DNA from: Acidimicrobiaceae bacterium
GTDB lineage: Bacteria; Actinomycetota; Acidimicrobiia; Acidimicrobiales; Palsa-688
Length of the DNA stretch: 16,336 nucleotides
Direction: 5' to 3'
NCBI GenBank assembly: GCA_030838025.1
Contig: JAUTXM010000292.1
Coordinates: 1 to 16,336 of the forward strand
A model generated the notes under the pieces. That model ran no database searches. It was not told where the DNA came from and worked only from the letters and a program-made list of their open reading frames with translations. Positions 1 through 8,260 of the stretch are shown in pieces; the first letter of the stretch is position 1; every line of letters starts with the position of its first letter. Both the position numbers and the translations under genes were made by a program.

Positions 1-1
1 C

Positions 2-721
2 GACTTGCTGTGCTATCCCCACAGCACGGCATCGGCAGCTGTCCTGTATTGCCGGTACCCGGACTGGCGGGAGATGCACCTCCTCCTCGACGTCTTGCGG
101 CCTGGCGATCATTTCGTCGACGTCGGCGCAAACGTTGGTGTCTACTCCCTGTTGGCGTCGACCATTCCTGGCATCGAAGTCTGGGCTTTCGAACCAGCAT
201 CGGTCGCGGCCGAACGGGCCGAGGAGAACATCCGCCGCAATGGGTTGGAGGCCAGGTGTCACTTGCTCAAAGCCGCGGTCGGCCGTTCACGCCAACAGGG
301 ATACCTCACCGTAGGGCTGGGGACCATGAACAGGATCACGAAGTCGCCGGGTGGCGAACCGACGACGCACGAGGGGATTGAGCCCGTCGAGATTGTCTCC
401 CTAGACGACGTCATCCCGGCGTCTGCGCAGGAGGCAGTCGCGGTGCTCAAGATCGATGTTGAAGGAGAAGAAATGGCCGTTCTTGAGGGCGCGGTGACTC
501 TGTTGGCTCGGTCGAACGCGATCGTAATCGTCGAACCGAACGAGCCGGGCCAGCTTTCGGCCTTTTTCGCCAAGCATGGATACGAACCCTGTACGTACGA
601 TCCACCGACGCGGCAAATCACCTTGACGGCAATTCCCCTCCCTCATCAGGTGAACAGTATCTATGTACACGATGTCGAGGCGGTCCGCCGGCGTCTGGCA
701 GAAGGGGGTTCGCGGCAATGA
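2..721 (+). CDS. FkbM family SAM-dependent methyltransferase, 5' end cut by window edge
   Basis: This is a class I, SAM-dependent methyltransferase of the FkbM type, which O-methylates sugars or other small substrates in the cytoplasm. The SAM-binding motif I reads DVGANVG at residues 39-45, counted from the TTG at position 5. An acidic FEP motif follows at 62-64, and the family signature KIDVEG is at 149-154. The frame is open to the left edge. Only about 38 residues precede motif I, fewer than is usual, so the real start probably lies upstream and the TTG at 5 is likely internal. The stop overlaps the next start as ATGA, so the two genes are translationally coupled. In this polysaccharide locus the likely substrate is a sugar of the repeat unit. 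The family is secure; the substrate is unknown. Confidence 0.9.
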   Translation, partial: DLLCYPHSTASAAVLYCRYPDWREMHLLLDVLRPGDHFVDVGANVGVYSLLASTIPGIEVWAFEPASVAAERAEENIRRNGLEARCHLLKAAVGRSRQQGYLTVGLGTMNRITKSPGGEPTTHEGIEPVEIVSLDDVIPASAQEAVAVLKIDVEGEEMAVLEGAVTLLARSNAIVIVEPNEPGQLSAFFAKHGYEPCTYDPPTRQITLTAIPLPHQVNSIYVHDVEAVRRRLAEGGSRQ

Positions 722-1428
722 AAGCAGCCGGACCGGATCGTGTCGCCGAGCGCTACCTGAACGGCAGCTACCTCGACTCGAATCCAGGTTGGCACGAGGG
801 TGACGGGCGATGGAAGGCGGCCCAAGTCAGAGATATGCTGGCGCGCCACGCGATCGTGCCTGGATCGATCTGTGACATCGGGTGCGGTACCGGCGCCGTC
901 CTGAGCGCGCTTCGAGAAACTCTTCCAAATGCGGAGCTGTACGGGTACGAACCCGCGTCAGCACATCATACGACGTCGAATAACCCGAGGATGTTCGTGT
1001 CGGAACAGGACCCCCAGACCACTGGTCGCCACTGGGATCTGATGCTTATGATTGACGTCATTGAACACGTAGAAGACTACATTGGGTTTCTCCGCGATCA
1101 CCGTTCGCTGGCTCGCCACGCGATATTTCACATTCCGTTGGACATGTCGGTGCAGACGGTGCTCCGGAGTACGCCCCTTGTCTCCGTCCGTCGAACCGTC
1201 GGCCACCTTCACTATTTTTGCCTTGAAACGGCTCTTGCGACTGTCGAAGACTCAGGATATCGAGTACTCGACCACTTCTTCACGCGAGGTGGCGTGGAGT
1301 CTCCGTCACTGAACAGGAAACAGAAGCTTGCTGCCATCCCGCGCCGGGCCGGCTTCTCCCTCAACCAACGACTGGCCGCCCGAGTCCTCGGGGGTTTCTC
1401 GGTCCTCGTGCTGGCAACGGAGTCCTGA
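718..1428 (+). CDS. class I SAM-dependent methyltransferase (Methyltransf_23-like)
   Basis: This 236-aa protein has a Rossmann-type SAM-binding motif, DIGCGTG, at residues 53-59. An acidic GYEPAS segment about 25 residues later resembles motif II. A hydrophobic LMLMIDVIEHVED stretch matches the post-motif pattern (often xxDVIEHxxD) of ubiE/Methyltransf_23 type enzymes. These methylate small molecules, here plausibly a sugar or a lipid-linked glycan. The ATG overlaps the previous stop by 4 nt and the next gene begins 7 nt after its stop, so it belongs to the same operon. The C-terminal 40 residues are basic and may contact a membrane or a negatively charged substrate. The fold is well supported; the substrate cannot be read from the sequence. 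Confidence 0.88.
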   Translation: MKAAGPDRVAERYLNGSYLDSNPGWHEGDGRWKAAQVRDMLARHAIVPGSICDIGCGTGAVLSALRETLPNAELYGYEPASAHHTTSNNPRMFVSEQDPQTTGRHWDLMLMIDVIEHVEDYIGFLRDHRSLARHAIFHIPLDMSVQTVLRSTPLVSVRRTVGHLHYFCLETALATVEDSGYRVLDHFFTRGGVESPSLNRKQKLAAIPRRAGFSLNQRLAARVLGGFSVLVLATES

Positions 1429-1435
1429 GATCGCA

Positions 1436-2761
1436 TTGGGCCTACCCCGGCGTCGGGCCCGCCCCGCTCAAGACCTCAGGCAGACCCTGATTGCCAACGT
1501 CGCCTTGGCAGGCCTCGGTTTCGTGACAGGCGTCACGGCCGCTCGACTTCTTGGTCCGACCGGCCGTGGGGACCTCGCGGCGATTCAACTCTGGCCGGGC
1601 GTTCTCGCCGTCTTGGCGATGCTCGGGATGTCGGATGCACTCGCCTTTTTCTCCGCGAAGGACGGCGAGCGAGTCAACGTGTATCTCACCACGGCAATCG
1701 GTGTCGCACTGGTCTCCTCGATCTTGTTTGTCGCCGGAGGAATCTTCATCATTCCGCTCGCCCTGCACAGCTATCCGGCGGACGTCGTATCCGCGGCGCA
1801 GCGCTACTTGCTGCTGGTCCCGCTGTACGCCCTGGTGCTCCTGCCCTGCCACGTGCTTCGAGGTATGACCGAATTCGGCTGGTGGAACGTCTTGCGGGTT
1901 GCGCCGTCGGCGGCGTGGCTCCTCGTGCTCGCAACCGCAGCGATCCTGGGCACCGCGTCGCCGGGGGGGTTGGCTGATGGCAACCTTATTGCTCTCGCGG
2001 TGCTCGGTATCGCGGTCGCCGTCGTGGTCCTCCGGAAGGTTCCGGGGCCCTATCGGAGCGGGACGGCCGAGGCCCGAAAGTTACTCCGGTTCGGGCTTCC
2101 GGCGGCGGGAGCGTTCGTGCCACAGCTGCTCAATCTCCGCTTGGATCAACTGATCATGGCAGCCGTGCTCCCGGCCCGTTCTCTGGGATTGTATGTCGTT
2201 GCCGTTGCATGGAGCTCCGCCGTCAATCCCCTTTTGTTCGCGATCGGCATGGTACTGCTCCCGAAAGTCGCAGGGGCTACCGACCACGAAGTGCGCCAAC
2301 AGATCCTGGTTCGCACCGTTCGTATCGGCGTTTGGGTCGCGGCCGGGACGGTCCTGATTGTCGCGGTATTGACGCCGCTGGCGTTTCGCCTGCTCTTCTC
2401 CAACGCGTATCGCCCGGCCGTCCCCGCGGCCATCGTCCTGGTCGTCGCCGGTGGACTCTTCGGTCTGAACTTCATACTCGCGGAGGGCATACGAGGTCTG
2501 GGCCGTCCGGCGATTACGCTCTATGCGGAGGTAGGAGGCCTGGTGCTCACCGGCGCGTCGCTCGCGTTGCTCCTCCGCCCGTTCGGGATCGTCGGAGCTG
2601 CCTGGGGTTCGGTCGTCGGTTACGGCACCGTGACCGCAGGTTTGTTGACCTACCTACGGCGCGAGATGCCGGATCTGCGAGGCTCGATCCTTACCTGGCC
2701 CGCCCTGCGCGAAACGATGGCGGCCTGTCTCCGGTTTGTCAGACGGCACCCTGATGCTTGA
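1436..2761 (+). CDS. polysaccharide flippase, Wzx/MOP superfamily
   Basis: This is a polytopic membrane protein of about 441 aa. The opening region contains RQTLIANVALAGLG and then ARLLGPTGRGDLAA (residues 36-49). That is the usual first-helix signature of Wzx-like oligosaccharide flippases of the MOP exporter superfamily. About 12 hydrophobic segments follow. It would move an undecaprenyl-linked repeat unit across the cytoplasmic membrane. I chose the TTG at 1436: it lies just after the upstream stop, has a GGAG 13 nt upstream, and begins right before the conserved helix. The longer open frame back to 1328 overlaps the methyltransferase gene and looks like non-conserved shadow sequence. The stop overlaps the next gene by 8 nt. 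Confidence 0.9.
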   Translation: MGLPRRRARPAQDLRQTLIANVALAGLGFVTGVTAARLLGPTGRGDLAAIQLWPGVLAVLAMLGMSDALAFFSAKDGERVNVYLTTAIGVALVSSILFVAGGIFIIPLALHSYPADVVSAAQRYLLLVPLYALVLLPCHVLRGMTEFGWWNVLRVAPSAAWLLVLATAAILGTASPGGLADGNLIALAVLGIAVAVVVLRKVPGPYRSGTAEARKLLRFGLPAAGAFVPQLLNLRLDQLIMAAVLPARSLGLYVVAVAWSSAVNPLLFAIGMVLLPKVAGATDHEVRQQILVRTVRIGVWVAAGTVLIVAVLTPLAFRLLFSNAYRPAVPAAIVLVVAGGLFGLNFILAEGIRGLGRPAITLYAEVGGLVLTGASLALLLRPFGIVGAAWGSVVGYGTVTAGLLTYLRREMPDLRGSILTWPALRETMAACLRFVRRHPDA

Positions 2762-3962
2762 CCACGACTGGGGTGGCGCTGCGTTCGGTCGCGGCAGGAC
2801 CCTCGTGGTTGCGCCCGAGCCTCCGTGGCCGACGATCAATGGCGTGCGAACGAAGCTCGCCGGTTTCATCAACCAACTGGGCTCGTCAGTTGACGTCCTG
2901 TCGCCTCCCGGCACTGGCGGGCAGCCACCGCCGGCCGCGACCTGGACGGTCTTCACCGTGCCGGTGACCGAGCGCTCGCGCGTCCGTGCGTTGGCGAGCC
3001 GAAACCTGCCGATAGCGGCTCATTTTCCGTCGTCCCAAGTTCTGGGAATGCTCGGTCGACTCCTTGATTCGGGGGCCCGGTACGACGTGCTTCATCTCGA
3101 CACGTTGGCTACCGCGCATCTGGCTGCGCCGTTGCGGCGGTTCATGTTGGGTCGGGGCTACCGACCGACGATCGTCGTCTCGCTGAACGACAGCTACTCG
3201 CTGCTGCTGTCGAGTGGCGGCCTTAATGATCGGTTGAAACCCCGGATGTACTGCCACTACGTCAAGGCGGTCGAGCGTCGGCTCCTCCCAGACGCCGATT
3301 GGGTGGATGTCGTCAGCGAACAGGATCTGGCTTGGCTTCGGGATCTCGTCCCCCGCGCCCGGACGCGCCTGATACCGCTCGGGGTTGACATGGCCGAGTT
3401 CTCTGGGCCGCGACTCGAACCGAGGTTTGAGGTCCTGTATCTAGGCACGATGGCCCATCATGGGTTCCATTGGCTGAGAATGGCATTGGATTCGACCATC
3501 GGTCTTCTACGATCCCGCGTCCCGAACGCCCGCATCGCGGTCGCGGGCCCTGATGCCACGCCCGAGGCATTGGAGTACTTCGCCCGCCACGGCGTCGTGC
3601 ACCTGGGCTTCGTCAAGGATCTGTCAGCTCTCCTGCGTTCCACCCGACTGCTGCTTGTCTCGTCTCGGCAGCGGGCCGGTACACCCACCAAGGCGCTCCA
3701 AGCGATGGCTGCTGGTACGCCAGTCGTGGGCATGGAGGCACTCGACGGTATCCCGCAGGGCCGGGACAATGTGTCCTTCTCCCGGGCCACCAGCTGGGCC
3801 GACCTCGCCGATCGAGTTGCGGACATTCTGTCGGATGAGGATCTGGCATCGCGCTTGGGAGCCGGTGGGCGAGAGCTTGCTGGTCGCCACCATGCATGGC
3901 CGGTGGTGCGCGATCGCTACTTCGACTTCGCCGGCGAACGGGGCCAGGCGCAGCCGTGCTGA
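2754..3962 (+). CDS. GT-B glycosyltransferase (GT4-like)
   Basis: This 402-aa cytoplasmic glycosyltransferase has two Rossmann-like halves. The N-terminal half opens with a beta strand (TLVVAPEPPWPTINGVRTK, residues 16-34), the usual acceptor-side pattern. The inter-domain link IPLGVDMAEF lies at 207-216. The C-terminal donor domain ends in GTPTKALQAMAAGTPVV at 309-325. The first part of the retaining EX7E motif is not obvious, and Gln316 sits where many GT4 enzymes have Glu in LEAMA, so donor and stereochemistry are uncertain. The ATG at 2754 overlaps the flippase stop by 8 nt. A TTG at 2736 is possible but would lengthen the overlap to 26 nt. It probably adds one sugar to the repeat unit. 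Confidence 0.87.
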   Translation: MLDHDWGGAAFGRGRTLVVAPEPPWPTINGVRTKLAGFINQLGSSVDVLSPPGTGGQPPPAATWTVFTVPVTERSRVRALASRNLPIAAHFPSSQVLGMLGRLLDSGARYDVLHLDTLATAHLAAPLRRFMLGRGYRPTIVVSLNDSYSLLLSSGGLNDRLKPRMYCHYVKAVERRLLPDADWVDVVSEQDLAWLRDLVPRARTRLIPLGVDMAEFSGPRLEPRFEVLYLGTMAHHGFHWLRMALDSTIGLLRSRVPNARIAVAGPDATPEALEYFARHGVVHLGFVKDLSALLRSTRLLLVSSRQRAGTPTKALQAMAAGTPVVGMEALDGIPQGRDNVSFSRATSWADLADRVADILSDEDLASRLGAGGRELAGRHHAWPVVRDRYFDFAGERGQAQPC

Positions 3963-5047
3963 AGGTCGATGTCGTCACCAACATTCCCACGCCCAATAAC
4001 GCTGCCTTCTTTGGGAAGCTCAGTCGGTTAGTGGATTTGCGTGTGCATTTTGAAGCTCCCGTACGTGCTCTCCGATCATGGGTTGGCACGTCAGGGTTCC
4101 TCGAGGGCTATGAAAGTGTGACGCACGGCGGAACGCGAGTCGGGCGATGGGGGTTTTGGACTCCCCGGTTAGGACGGTCGCTCCGGCGCGATGCTGATGT
4201 TCTGCTCCTGACCGGCAGCTATACCTCGCCCACGGTTGCCATGCAGCTACTCCGGCCGCCCAAGGGCCCGGCCCGGCTCTTTTGGGGCGAACGGTTCATG
4301 ACGACGCGTGTGGTGAACACCTTCATCAGGAGCCGGTTGCTGAGCCGCGCCGATGCGTTGTTTGCCGTCGGGGAGCATGCTGCCGCCCAGTACCGAGATG
4401 TGGCGGCGACACCGGTTCATGTTCTGCCTTATACCACTGTTGCCAATCAGGTCGTACCTGAAGGCACCCCGGACCGCCTTGGGTTTGTCGGCCAGCTCAT
4501 CGAGCGAAAGGGCCTCGATCTCTTGTTCGAGGTTTGTAGCACCCTCGAACTTCCAGCTATCGACGTCGTCGGGAGTGGGTCCTTGGAATCGAGACTACGG
4601 CGCGACGCGGCTGCTCGTGGATTGGACGTCACTTGGCACGGCGAACGCCCGAACTCGGCGATAGACGACATTCGATCGAGATGGGTGTGTCAGGTTGTCC
4701 CGTCGCGCTATGACGGCTGGGGCGTCGTGGTAAATGAAGCGTTGGCCTCCGGTACACCCGTCGTGGTGTCGTCGACGACGGGGGCCGTCGAGCTGGTTCG
4801 AGACGGCGTGAACGGCTGGACGCACCTCGGCCGTGACGTGGGCGATCTGGCATCGTCGCTGCGACGAGCGCGGGGACGATGGCTTGATCCCGACATCCGC
4901 CGTGCTGCGGCCGTCACGGGCGATGCCTTCTCGGCGGCCGCCGCCGCCGAGTTCTTGGTCGAGGTGATTGCCAGACCGGGGGTCGAACGATCGTTTATCA
5001 ACGAGCAGTGGCAGGCGGCGGAGGAATGCCTGCGGACGGGGGCTTGA
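3956..5047 (+). CDS. glycosyltransferase family 4 (GT-B fold)
   Basis: This 363-aa protein is a typical family 4 retaining glycosyltransferase. The donor domain has FVGQLIERKGLDLL at residues 177-190, then IDVVGSGSLE at 202-211, and SRYDGWGVVVNEALASGTPVV at 250-270. In the last segment the acidic residues and NEALASG match the nucleotide-sugar-binding region of GT4 enzymes. The start is the GTG at 3956, which overlaps the previous stop as GTGCTGA, and the protein then begins with the first beta strand LKVDVVTNIP. The ATG at 3896 is in frame but would add 20 Arg/Gly-rich residues inside the upstream gene, so I rejected it. Its 3' end overlaps the 3' end of the opposite-strand methyltransferase by 50 bp. 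It is the last + strand gene before the promoter region at 5664-5893. Confidence 0.88.
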   Translation: MLKVDVVTNIPTPNNAAFFGKLSRLVDLRVHFEAPVRALRSWVGTSGFLEGYESVTHGGTRVGRWGFWTPRLGRSLRRDADVLLLTGSYTSPTVAMQLLRPPKGPARLFWGERFMTTRVVNTFIRSRLLSRADALFAVGEHAAAQYRDVAATPVHVLPYTTVANQVVPEGTPDRLGFVGQLIERKGLDLLFEVCSTLELPAIDVVGSGSLESRLRRDAAARGLDVTWHGERPNSAIDDIRSRWVCQVVPSRYDGWGVVVNEALASGTPVVVSSTTGAVELVRDGVNGWTHLGRDVGDLASSLRRARGRWLDPDIRRAAAVTGDAFSAAAAAEFLVEVIARPGVERSFINEQWQAAEECLRTGA

Positions 5048-5663
5048 TCCAAAAGACGGTGTCCCACACGCCGTTCGTCGTGACGATCCGCCGCCAGGTT
5101 GAGACCGAGCTGTCAAACTGAGCCCAGGACGCGCTCCAGATGGTCCTCAGGCGCCGGGACGCCGGGGTACGAGTGCCGGTCCGAAAGTACCAGTCTGCAT
5201 TGTCAATGACCAAGAGGCCTCCTGGGCGCACTTTTCGTACGGCCCGAAGGGCGCATTCGTCACGATGAAGCCCATCGACGAGAACGACATCGACCGTCTC
5301 GTCATCCGTGAGATCGATCACCGCGACGTAGTCGTTTCTCGTGCTGTCGGTGGCCCCCTCGGTGGTCTCCACGAGATATCGCTCGAGCGTGGCCTGCGGG
5401 CTGCGCTCCAATCGGTCGCCCACGATCGCGTACCAGCTGGGGTCGTGCTCGACGCTTACGACATGGCCGGCATGTTCGGCAAACCAGGTGGTGCTCTTCC
5501 CCGATCCCCACTCGAAGACGGTGTCCCCACCGTCGAGCCAGCCACCGAGAATGCCGACAGCCATAGAGGTCAACCACGGTGCATCCGGGTGCCGCCGCTG
5601 CCATAAGTCGACTGCTATTCGATCAACGATATAGCGAGGTGTCAGATGCCGAAGTGCGCGCAT
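4998..5663 (-). CDS. class I SAM-dependent methyltransferase
   Basis: This 221-aa enzyme has a SAM-binding motif, FEWGSGKST, at residues 50-58, followed by VVSVEHDPSWY at 68-78. A DVVLVDGLHRDEC segment at 125-137 and a RPGGLLVIDNADWY segment at 146-159 complete a class I fold. The EWGSGKST motif with VDGxHR resembles methyltransferases found in glycan and cell-surface clusters. I chose the ATG at 5663: a purine-rich AAGGGAG lies 2 nt upstream, and the 80 residues before it in the open frame are rich in Pro, Arg and Ser and look non-coding. The 3' end overlaps the convergent glycosyltransferase gene by 50 bp, so the Pro/Ala-rich C-terminal tail is read antisense to it. It is the only - strand gene inside the polysaccharide region. 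Confidence 0.85.
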   Translation of the reverse strand: MRALRHLTPRYIVDRIAVDLWQRRHPDAPWLTSMAVGILGGWLDGGDTVFEWGSGKSTTWFAEHAGHVVSVEHDPSWYAIVGDRLERSPQATLERYLVETTEGATDSTRNDYVAVIDLTDDETVDVVLVDGLHRDECALRAVRKVRPGGLLVIDNADWYFRTGTRTPASRRLRTIWSASWAQFDSSVSTWRRIVTTNGVWDTVFWIKPPSAGIPPPPATAR

Positions 5664-5674
5664 AACTCCCTTAG

Positions 5675-5692
5675 GCGGAAGAACCTTTCCGC
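5675..5692 (-). other. short hairpin just upstream of a ribosome binding site
   Basis: A perfect 6-bp inverted repeat (GCGGAA / TTCCGC, 6-nt loop) lies in the leader of the - strand methyltransferase. It ends 3 nt before its AAGGGAG sequence at 5665-5671. It could influence ribosome access, but a 6-bp dyad also arises by chance. Confidence 0.3.
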
Positions 5693-5789
5693 ACGCAACG
5701 ACGGTAACAGAGCGTCGGTGACTTGCAATCGTGCACGGTCGTGGTTTTGGCGGGGACTTGCCACCAGTTCCCGAGTCATATAGCATGAT

Positions 5790-5795
5790 AGTATA
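5790..5795 (-). promoter_or_regulatory. candidate -10 box for the - strand methyltransferase
   Basis: TATACT read on the - strand is close to the TATAAT consensus. It lies in an AT-richer stretch (about 5770-5820) that contrasts with the surrounding high-GC DNA. No good -35 box is visible 16-18 nt upstream. If used, the leader before the ATG at 5663 would be about 120 nt long. Confidence 0.35.
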
Positions 5796-5856
5796 GGTTC
5801 TCCGGTGTTTAGATCGTATGGACTGCTGGGAGAGTTCGGGCTGTGGGAGCTCGCCG

Positions 5857-5893
5857 TTGGAGCCATGCCATTTGACCCAATAGGGTTGCCATC
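5857..5893 (+). promoter_or_regulatory. candidate leaderless promoter of the Wzy-like gene
   Basis: TTGGAG (5857-5862), an 18-nt spacer and TAGGGT (5881-5886) resemble a housekeeping promoter. The -10 box ends 7 nt before the GTG at 5894, so transcription would start at or next to the start codon. There is no Shine-Dalgarno sequence. The same 7-nt distance recurs at 9293-9305 and 14443-14455. Confidence 0.45.
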
Positions 5894-7321
5894 GTGACGG
5901 CACCCGGAGACCTCATGAGGGGCGAGGGTGGGTTACGGAGTACCGGAACCGCATCGGGAACGCGACTCGTCGTGCTGGCGCTGGCCTTGGTCGCGGGCGC
6001 CGTCTTGATCCCCGTGGGTGCACATCAAGCCCACGGTTCGACGACAGTCTTGGTGGCGCTGTTCGCTGCGGTCGCCGGGCTCGCGTGGTTGGGCCGATCG
6101 TGCCGGCCGTACGGCCTGTTCAGTCTGGGGGGCATCACCTGGGCGACGGTCGCAGTGCTGTTCGTAGGCCGGTGGTTCTTCCCACCTGTGTCTCAAGCAT
6201 TTCTCACGCCGATTGCCGTGGGCTACTACGACCGTAACCGTGCTCTGATTGCGTCCGCTGTTTTCGTCGTGGTATTCGCGCTGGCATATTCGACGAGCAG
6301 ACGCGACCGTCCTGGTCGACCCCGCGACCCGGACGCCGACACGATCACGACAGGAGAGGCCAAGGGGCCGCTCTCGACGTCGGTGAGTGTGGCCGATCTT
6401 GTCGTTGCTTCGGGGCTGTTGATCGGTATCCGGCTGATGACAGCCCTTGCCTTTCAAGTCGGAGTTCCCGGTCGGCAACCAGCCGGAATTCCGTTGGTCG
6501 GGGTCATCTACTACGCATCAAGCTACGGGCCGCTGGCGGGCGCTGCCCTCATTCTGTGGTTCGCCCGGGACGTCAGGTCGGGCGCCCGTCTCGCAGGAGC
6601 GCTCCTGCTGTGCGATGTGCTGGTTGAAGCGGTGGTCGGCTCGCATGGGACGGCATTCCTCGCGATTCTCGTATTCGGCGCCGCCCGGGCAACCGTCGGT
6701 CGGCCGGTTCGGATAACGGCCGCGCGAGCTATCCCGGTTGGCCTGCTCGTGTCTCTCGTGATTGCGTCCGCCTTGCTGATCTCGTTTGTCGCGCGAGAAT
6801 CTCTCAATGGTGGCGCACGACAAAAGCTCGGCGACGTACCGAGCTTCGTCGCGACTCGCTTCGGCGGCATTGAATACCTTGCCCCAGTGATCGGCGCCGT
6901 GAACCATACCGGAAGTAGCATTCGATATCTTCGTACGTCCAACTGGGGACGCTATATGTCAGGTGAGGTGTACGGGTTGCCGCCGGATGCTCAGACGGGC
7001 TTCGCCTCCACCGCCGTGGGCTGGTGGTATGGCCTCGGCAATCTCCGCGGTGTTGCCATCGGATCGGCGATAAGTGGTTTTCTCGCCGGTCGGTTCGACC
7101 GATGGTGTTTCCGGCGGAGGAGGTCCCCGTCGCGGCTCTCGGCCGCCGCCGCGATCGGTATGTTGCTGGGTTGGGCCACCTTCCTCCTGGGCGGGACGAT
7201 CGGCTCGCTCGGCGGTATTTCGATCGGCTTTACCGCTATCGCTATGGCGCTGGTATATGGCCACAACGTCGTGTCACAGGCGGCCTCGCACGACGATAGT
7301 TCCGTGACCATCCTTCCGTGA
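5894..7321 (+). CDS. O-antigen/oligosaccharide repeat unit polymerase-like membrane protein (Wzy-type)
   Basis: This 475-aa polytopic membrane protein has about ten to twelve hydrophobic segments. The first is near residues 24-41, and a long hydrophilic loop at about 137-160 is rich in Arg/Asp. The region from about residue 318 (FGGIEYLAPVIG) to 390 ends in FASTAVGWWYGLGNLRGVAI. This matches the pattern of oligosaccharide repeat unit polymerases, where a conserved loop with a G-x-WYxxG segment precedes the last helices. Wzy proteins vary greatly in sequence, so the call rests on topology, length, this loop and the locus. It would join flipped repeat units on the outer face of the membrane. 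The GTG at 5894 is supported by the -10 box 7 nt upstream. The next gene starts 18 nt after its stop. Confidence 0.75.
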   Translation: MTAPGDLMRGEGGLRSTGTASGTRLVVLALALVAGAVLIPVGAHQAHGSTTVLVALFAAVAGLAWLGRSCRPYGLFSLGGITWATVAVLFVGRWFFPPVSQAFLTPIAVGYYDRNRALIASAVFVVVFALAYSTSRRDRPGRPRDPDADTITTGEAKGPLSTSVSVADLVVASGLLIGIRLMTALAFQVGVPGRQPAGIPLVGVIYYASSYGPLAGAALILWFARDVRSGARLAGALLLCDVLVEAVVGSHGTAFLAILVFGAARATVGRPVRITAARAIPVGLLVSLVIASALLISFVARESLNGGARQKLGDVPSFVATRFGGIEYLAPVIGAVNHTGSSIRYLRTSNWGRYMSGEVYGLPPDAQTGFASTAVGWWYGLGNLRGVAIGSAISGFLAGRFDRWCFRRRRSPSRLSAAAAIGMLLGWATFLLGGTIGSLGGISIGFTAIAMALVYGHNVVSQAASHDDSSVTILP

Positions 7322-7339
7322 TCCGCCCGCGACCCGTAG

Positions 7340-8245
7340 ATGCCTGAAGCAAGGGCCGGCCCGCTGCGTTGGCGTCTCGCGGGACGGCTGGCCAGGTGGG
7401 TGCCACAGATCCGCGGGAGTGACCGTCTCGTTGTTTGCGTTCGAGGACGCACCAAGGTGTCTGGCCGGATCACCGGTCGTTTAACCAATGGTATCCGGTT
7501 CGATTTTGAAGATGCGTCAGATCCGGCTATTGGCGCCTTGATACACCTGCAATATGTGGCGCCCGCGCTGGCGCCGATCTTGGAAGCGGCGCTCCACCCG
7601 GGGGCCACCTTCTACGACATAGGGGCCAACATCGGCCTTTACAGCCTCTGGGCGTCACGCATCGTGGGTCCGGAAGGCGACGTGCGGTCATTCGAGCCGG
7701 TGCCGGCGACCGCAGCGCTGCTTCAGCATTTCGCCAGTATCAACGGGTTGCACAACATCACGGTCATTCCATGCGCGGTGGGTGCCGAGCGGCGAGAGGC
7801 GTGGTTGCACTTCGATGTCGGTGAGTCGGCGCAATCCCACATCGCGGTGACATCCAGCTCGACGTCGCTCCACGTGTCGATGGTCCGGCTGGACGACTAC
7901 CCCGACGATGCTCCGCCACCCACTCTGGTGAAGATCGACGTAGAGGGCTACGAGCTTCAGGTGCTGGAGGGCAGCCAATCAGTATTGAAGCGCCACCGGC
8001 CAGTCATCGTCCTCGAGGTCATAGCCTCACATCTTCGGCGCCACTCCGCGTCCTATCCCGAGATCTACCGAAGGCTTCGTGTCCTCGGCTATGTCGTGTA
8101 CGACTTGACCCCCCGCGGGCTACGACCCTCGGTACTGGACCGGCCGACGGCGAATGTGCTCGCCCTCTGTCCTGCGGTGATGTCGCACAACGAGGTGGAA
8201 GCCCGATTGTCGAAGACCTGCTTCGCGAGGAACCAAACGGTGTAG
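7340..8245 (+). CDS. FkbM family SAM-dependent methyltransferase
   Basis: This 301-aa enzyme contains a complete FkbM domain. The SAM motif DIGANIG is at residues 93-99 and YSLWAS follows it. SFEPVPATA is at 117-125, and the family signature KIDVEGYELQVLEG is at 198-211. A basic 25-residue N-terminus and a small beta-rich segment (about 30-60) precede the catalytic domain, which is normal for the family. It differs from the FkbM protein at the left edge, so the cluster carries two distinct enzymes of this family rather than a recent duplication. The ATG lies 18 nt after the polymerase stop, so the two genes are probably co-transcribed. The final 50 residues look less conserved. It likely methylates a sugar of the same glycan. 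Confidence 0.92.
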   Translation: MPEARAGPLRWRLAGRLARWVPQIRGSDRLVVCVRGRTKVSGRITGRLTNGIRFDFEDASDPAIGALIHLQYVAPALAPILEAALHPGATFYDIGANIGLYSLWASRIVGPEGDVRSFEPVPATAALLQHFASINGLHNITVIPCAVGAERREAWLHFDVGESAQSHIAVTSSSTSLHVSMVRLDDYPDDAPPPTLVKIDVEGYELQVLEGSQSVLKRHRPVIVLEVIASHLRRHSASYPEIYRRLRVLGYVVYDLTPRGLRPSVLDRPTANVLALCPAVMSHNEVEARLSKTCFARNQTV

Positions 8246-8260
8246 GTGAGTTGTGCGCGA

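Noticed and set aside
3896..3955. Upstream ATG for the second glycosyltransferase
   Set aside because: It would add 20 Arg/Gly-rich residues inside the previous gene; the GTG at 3956 overlaps the previous stop and starts at the first beta strand.
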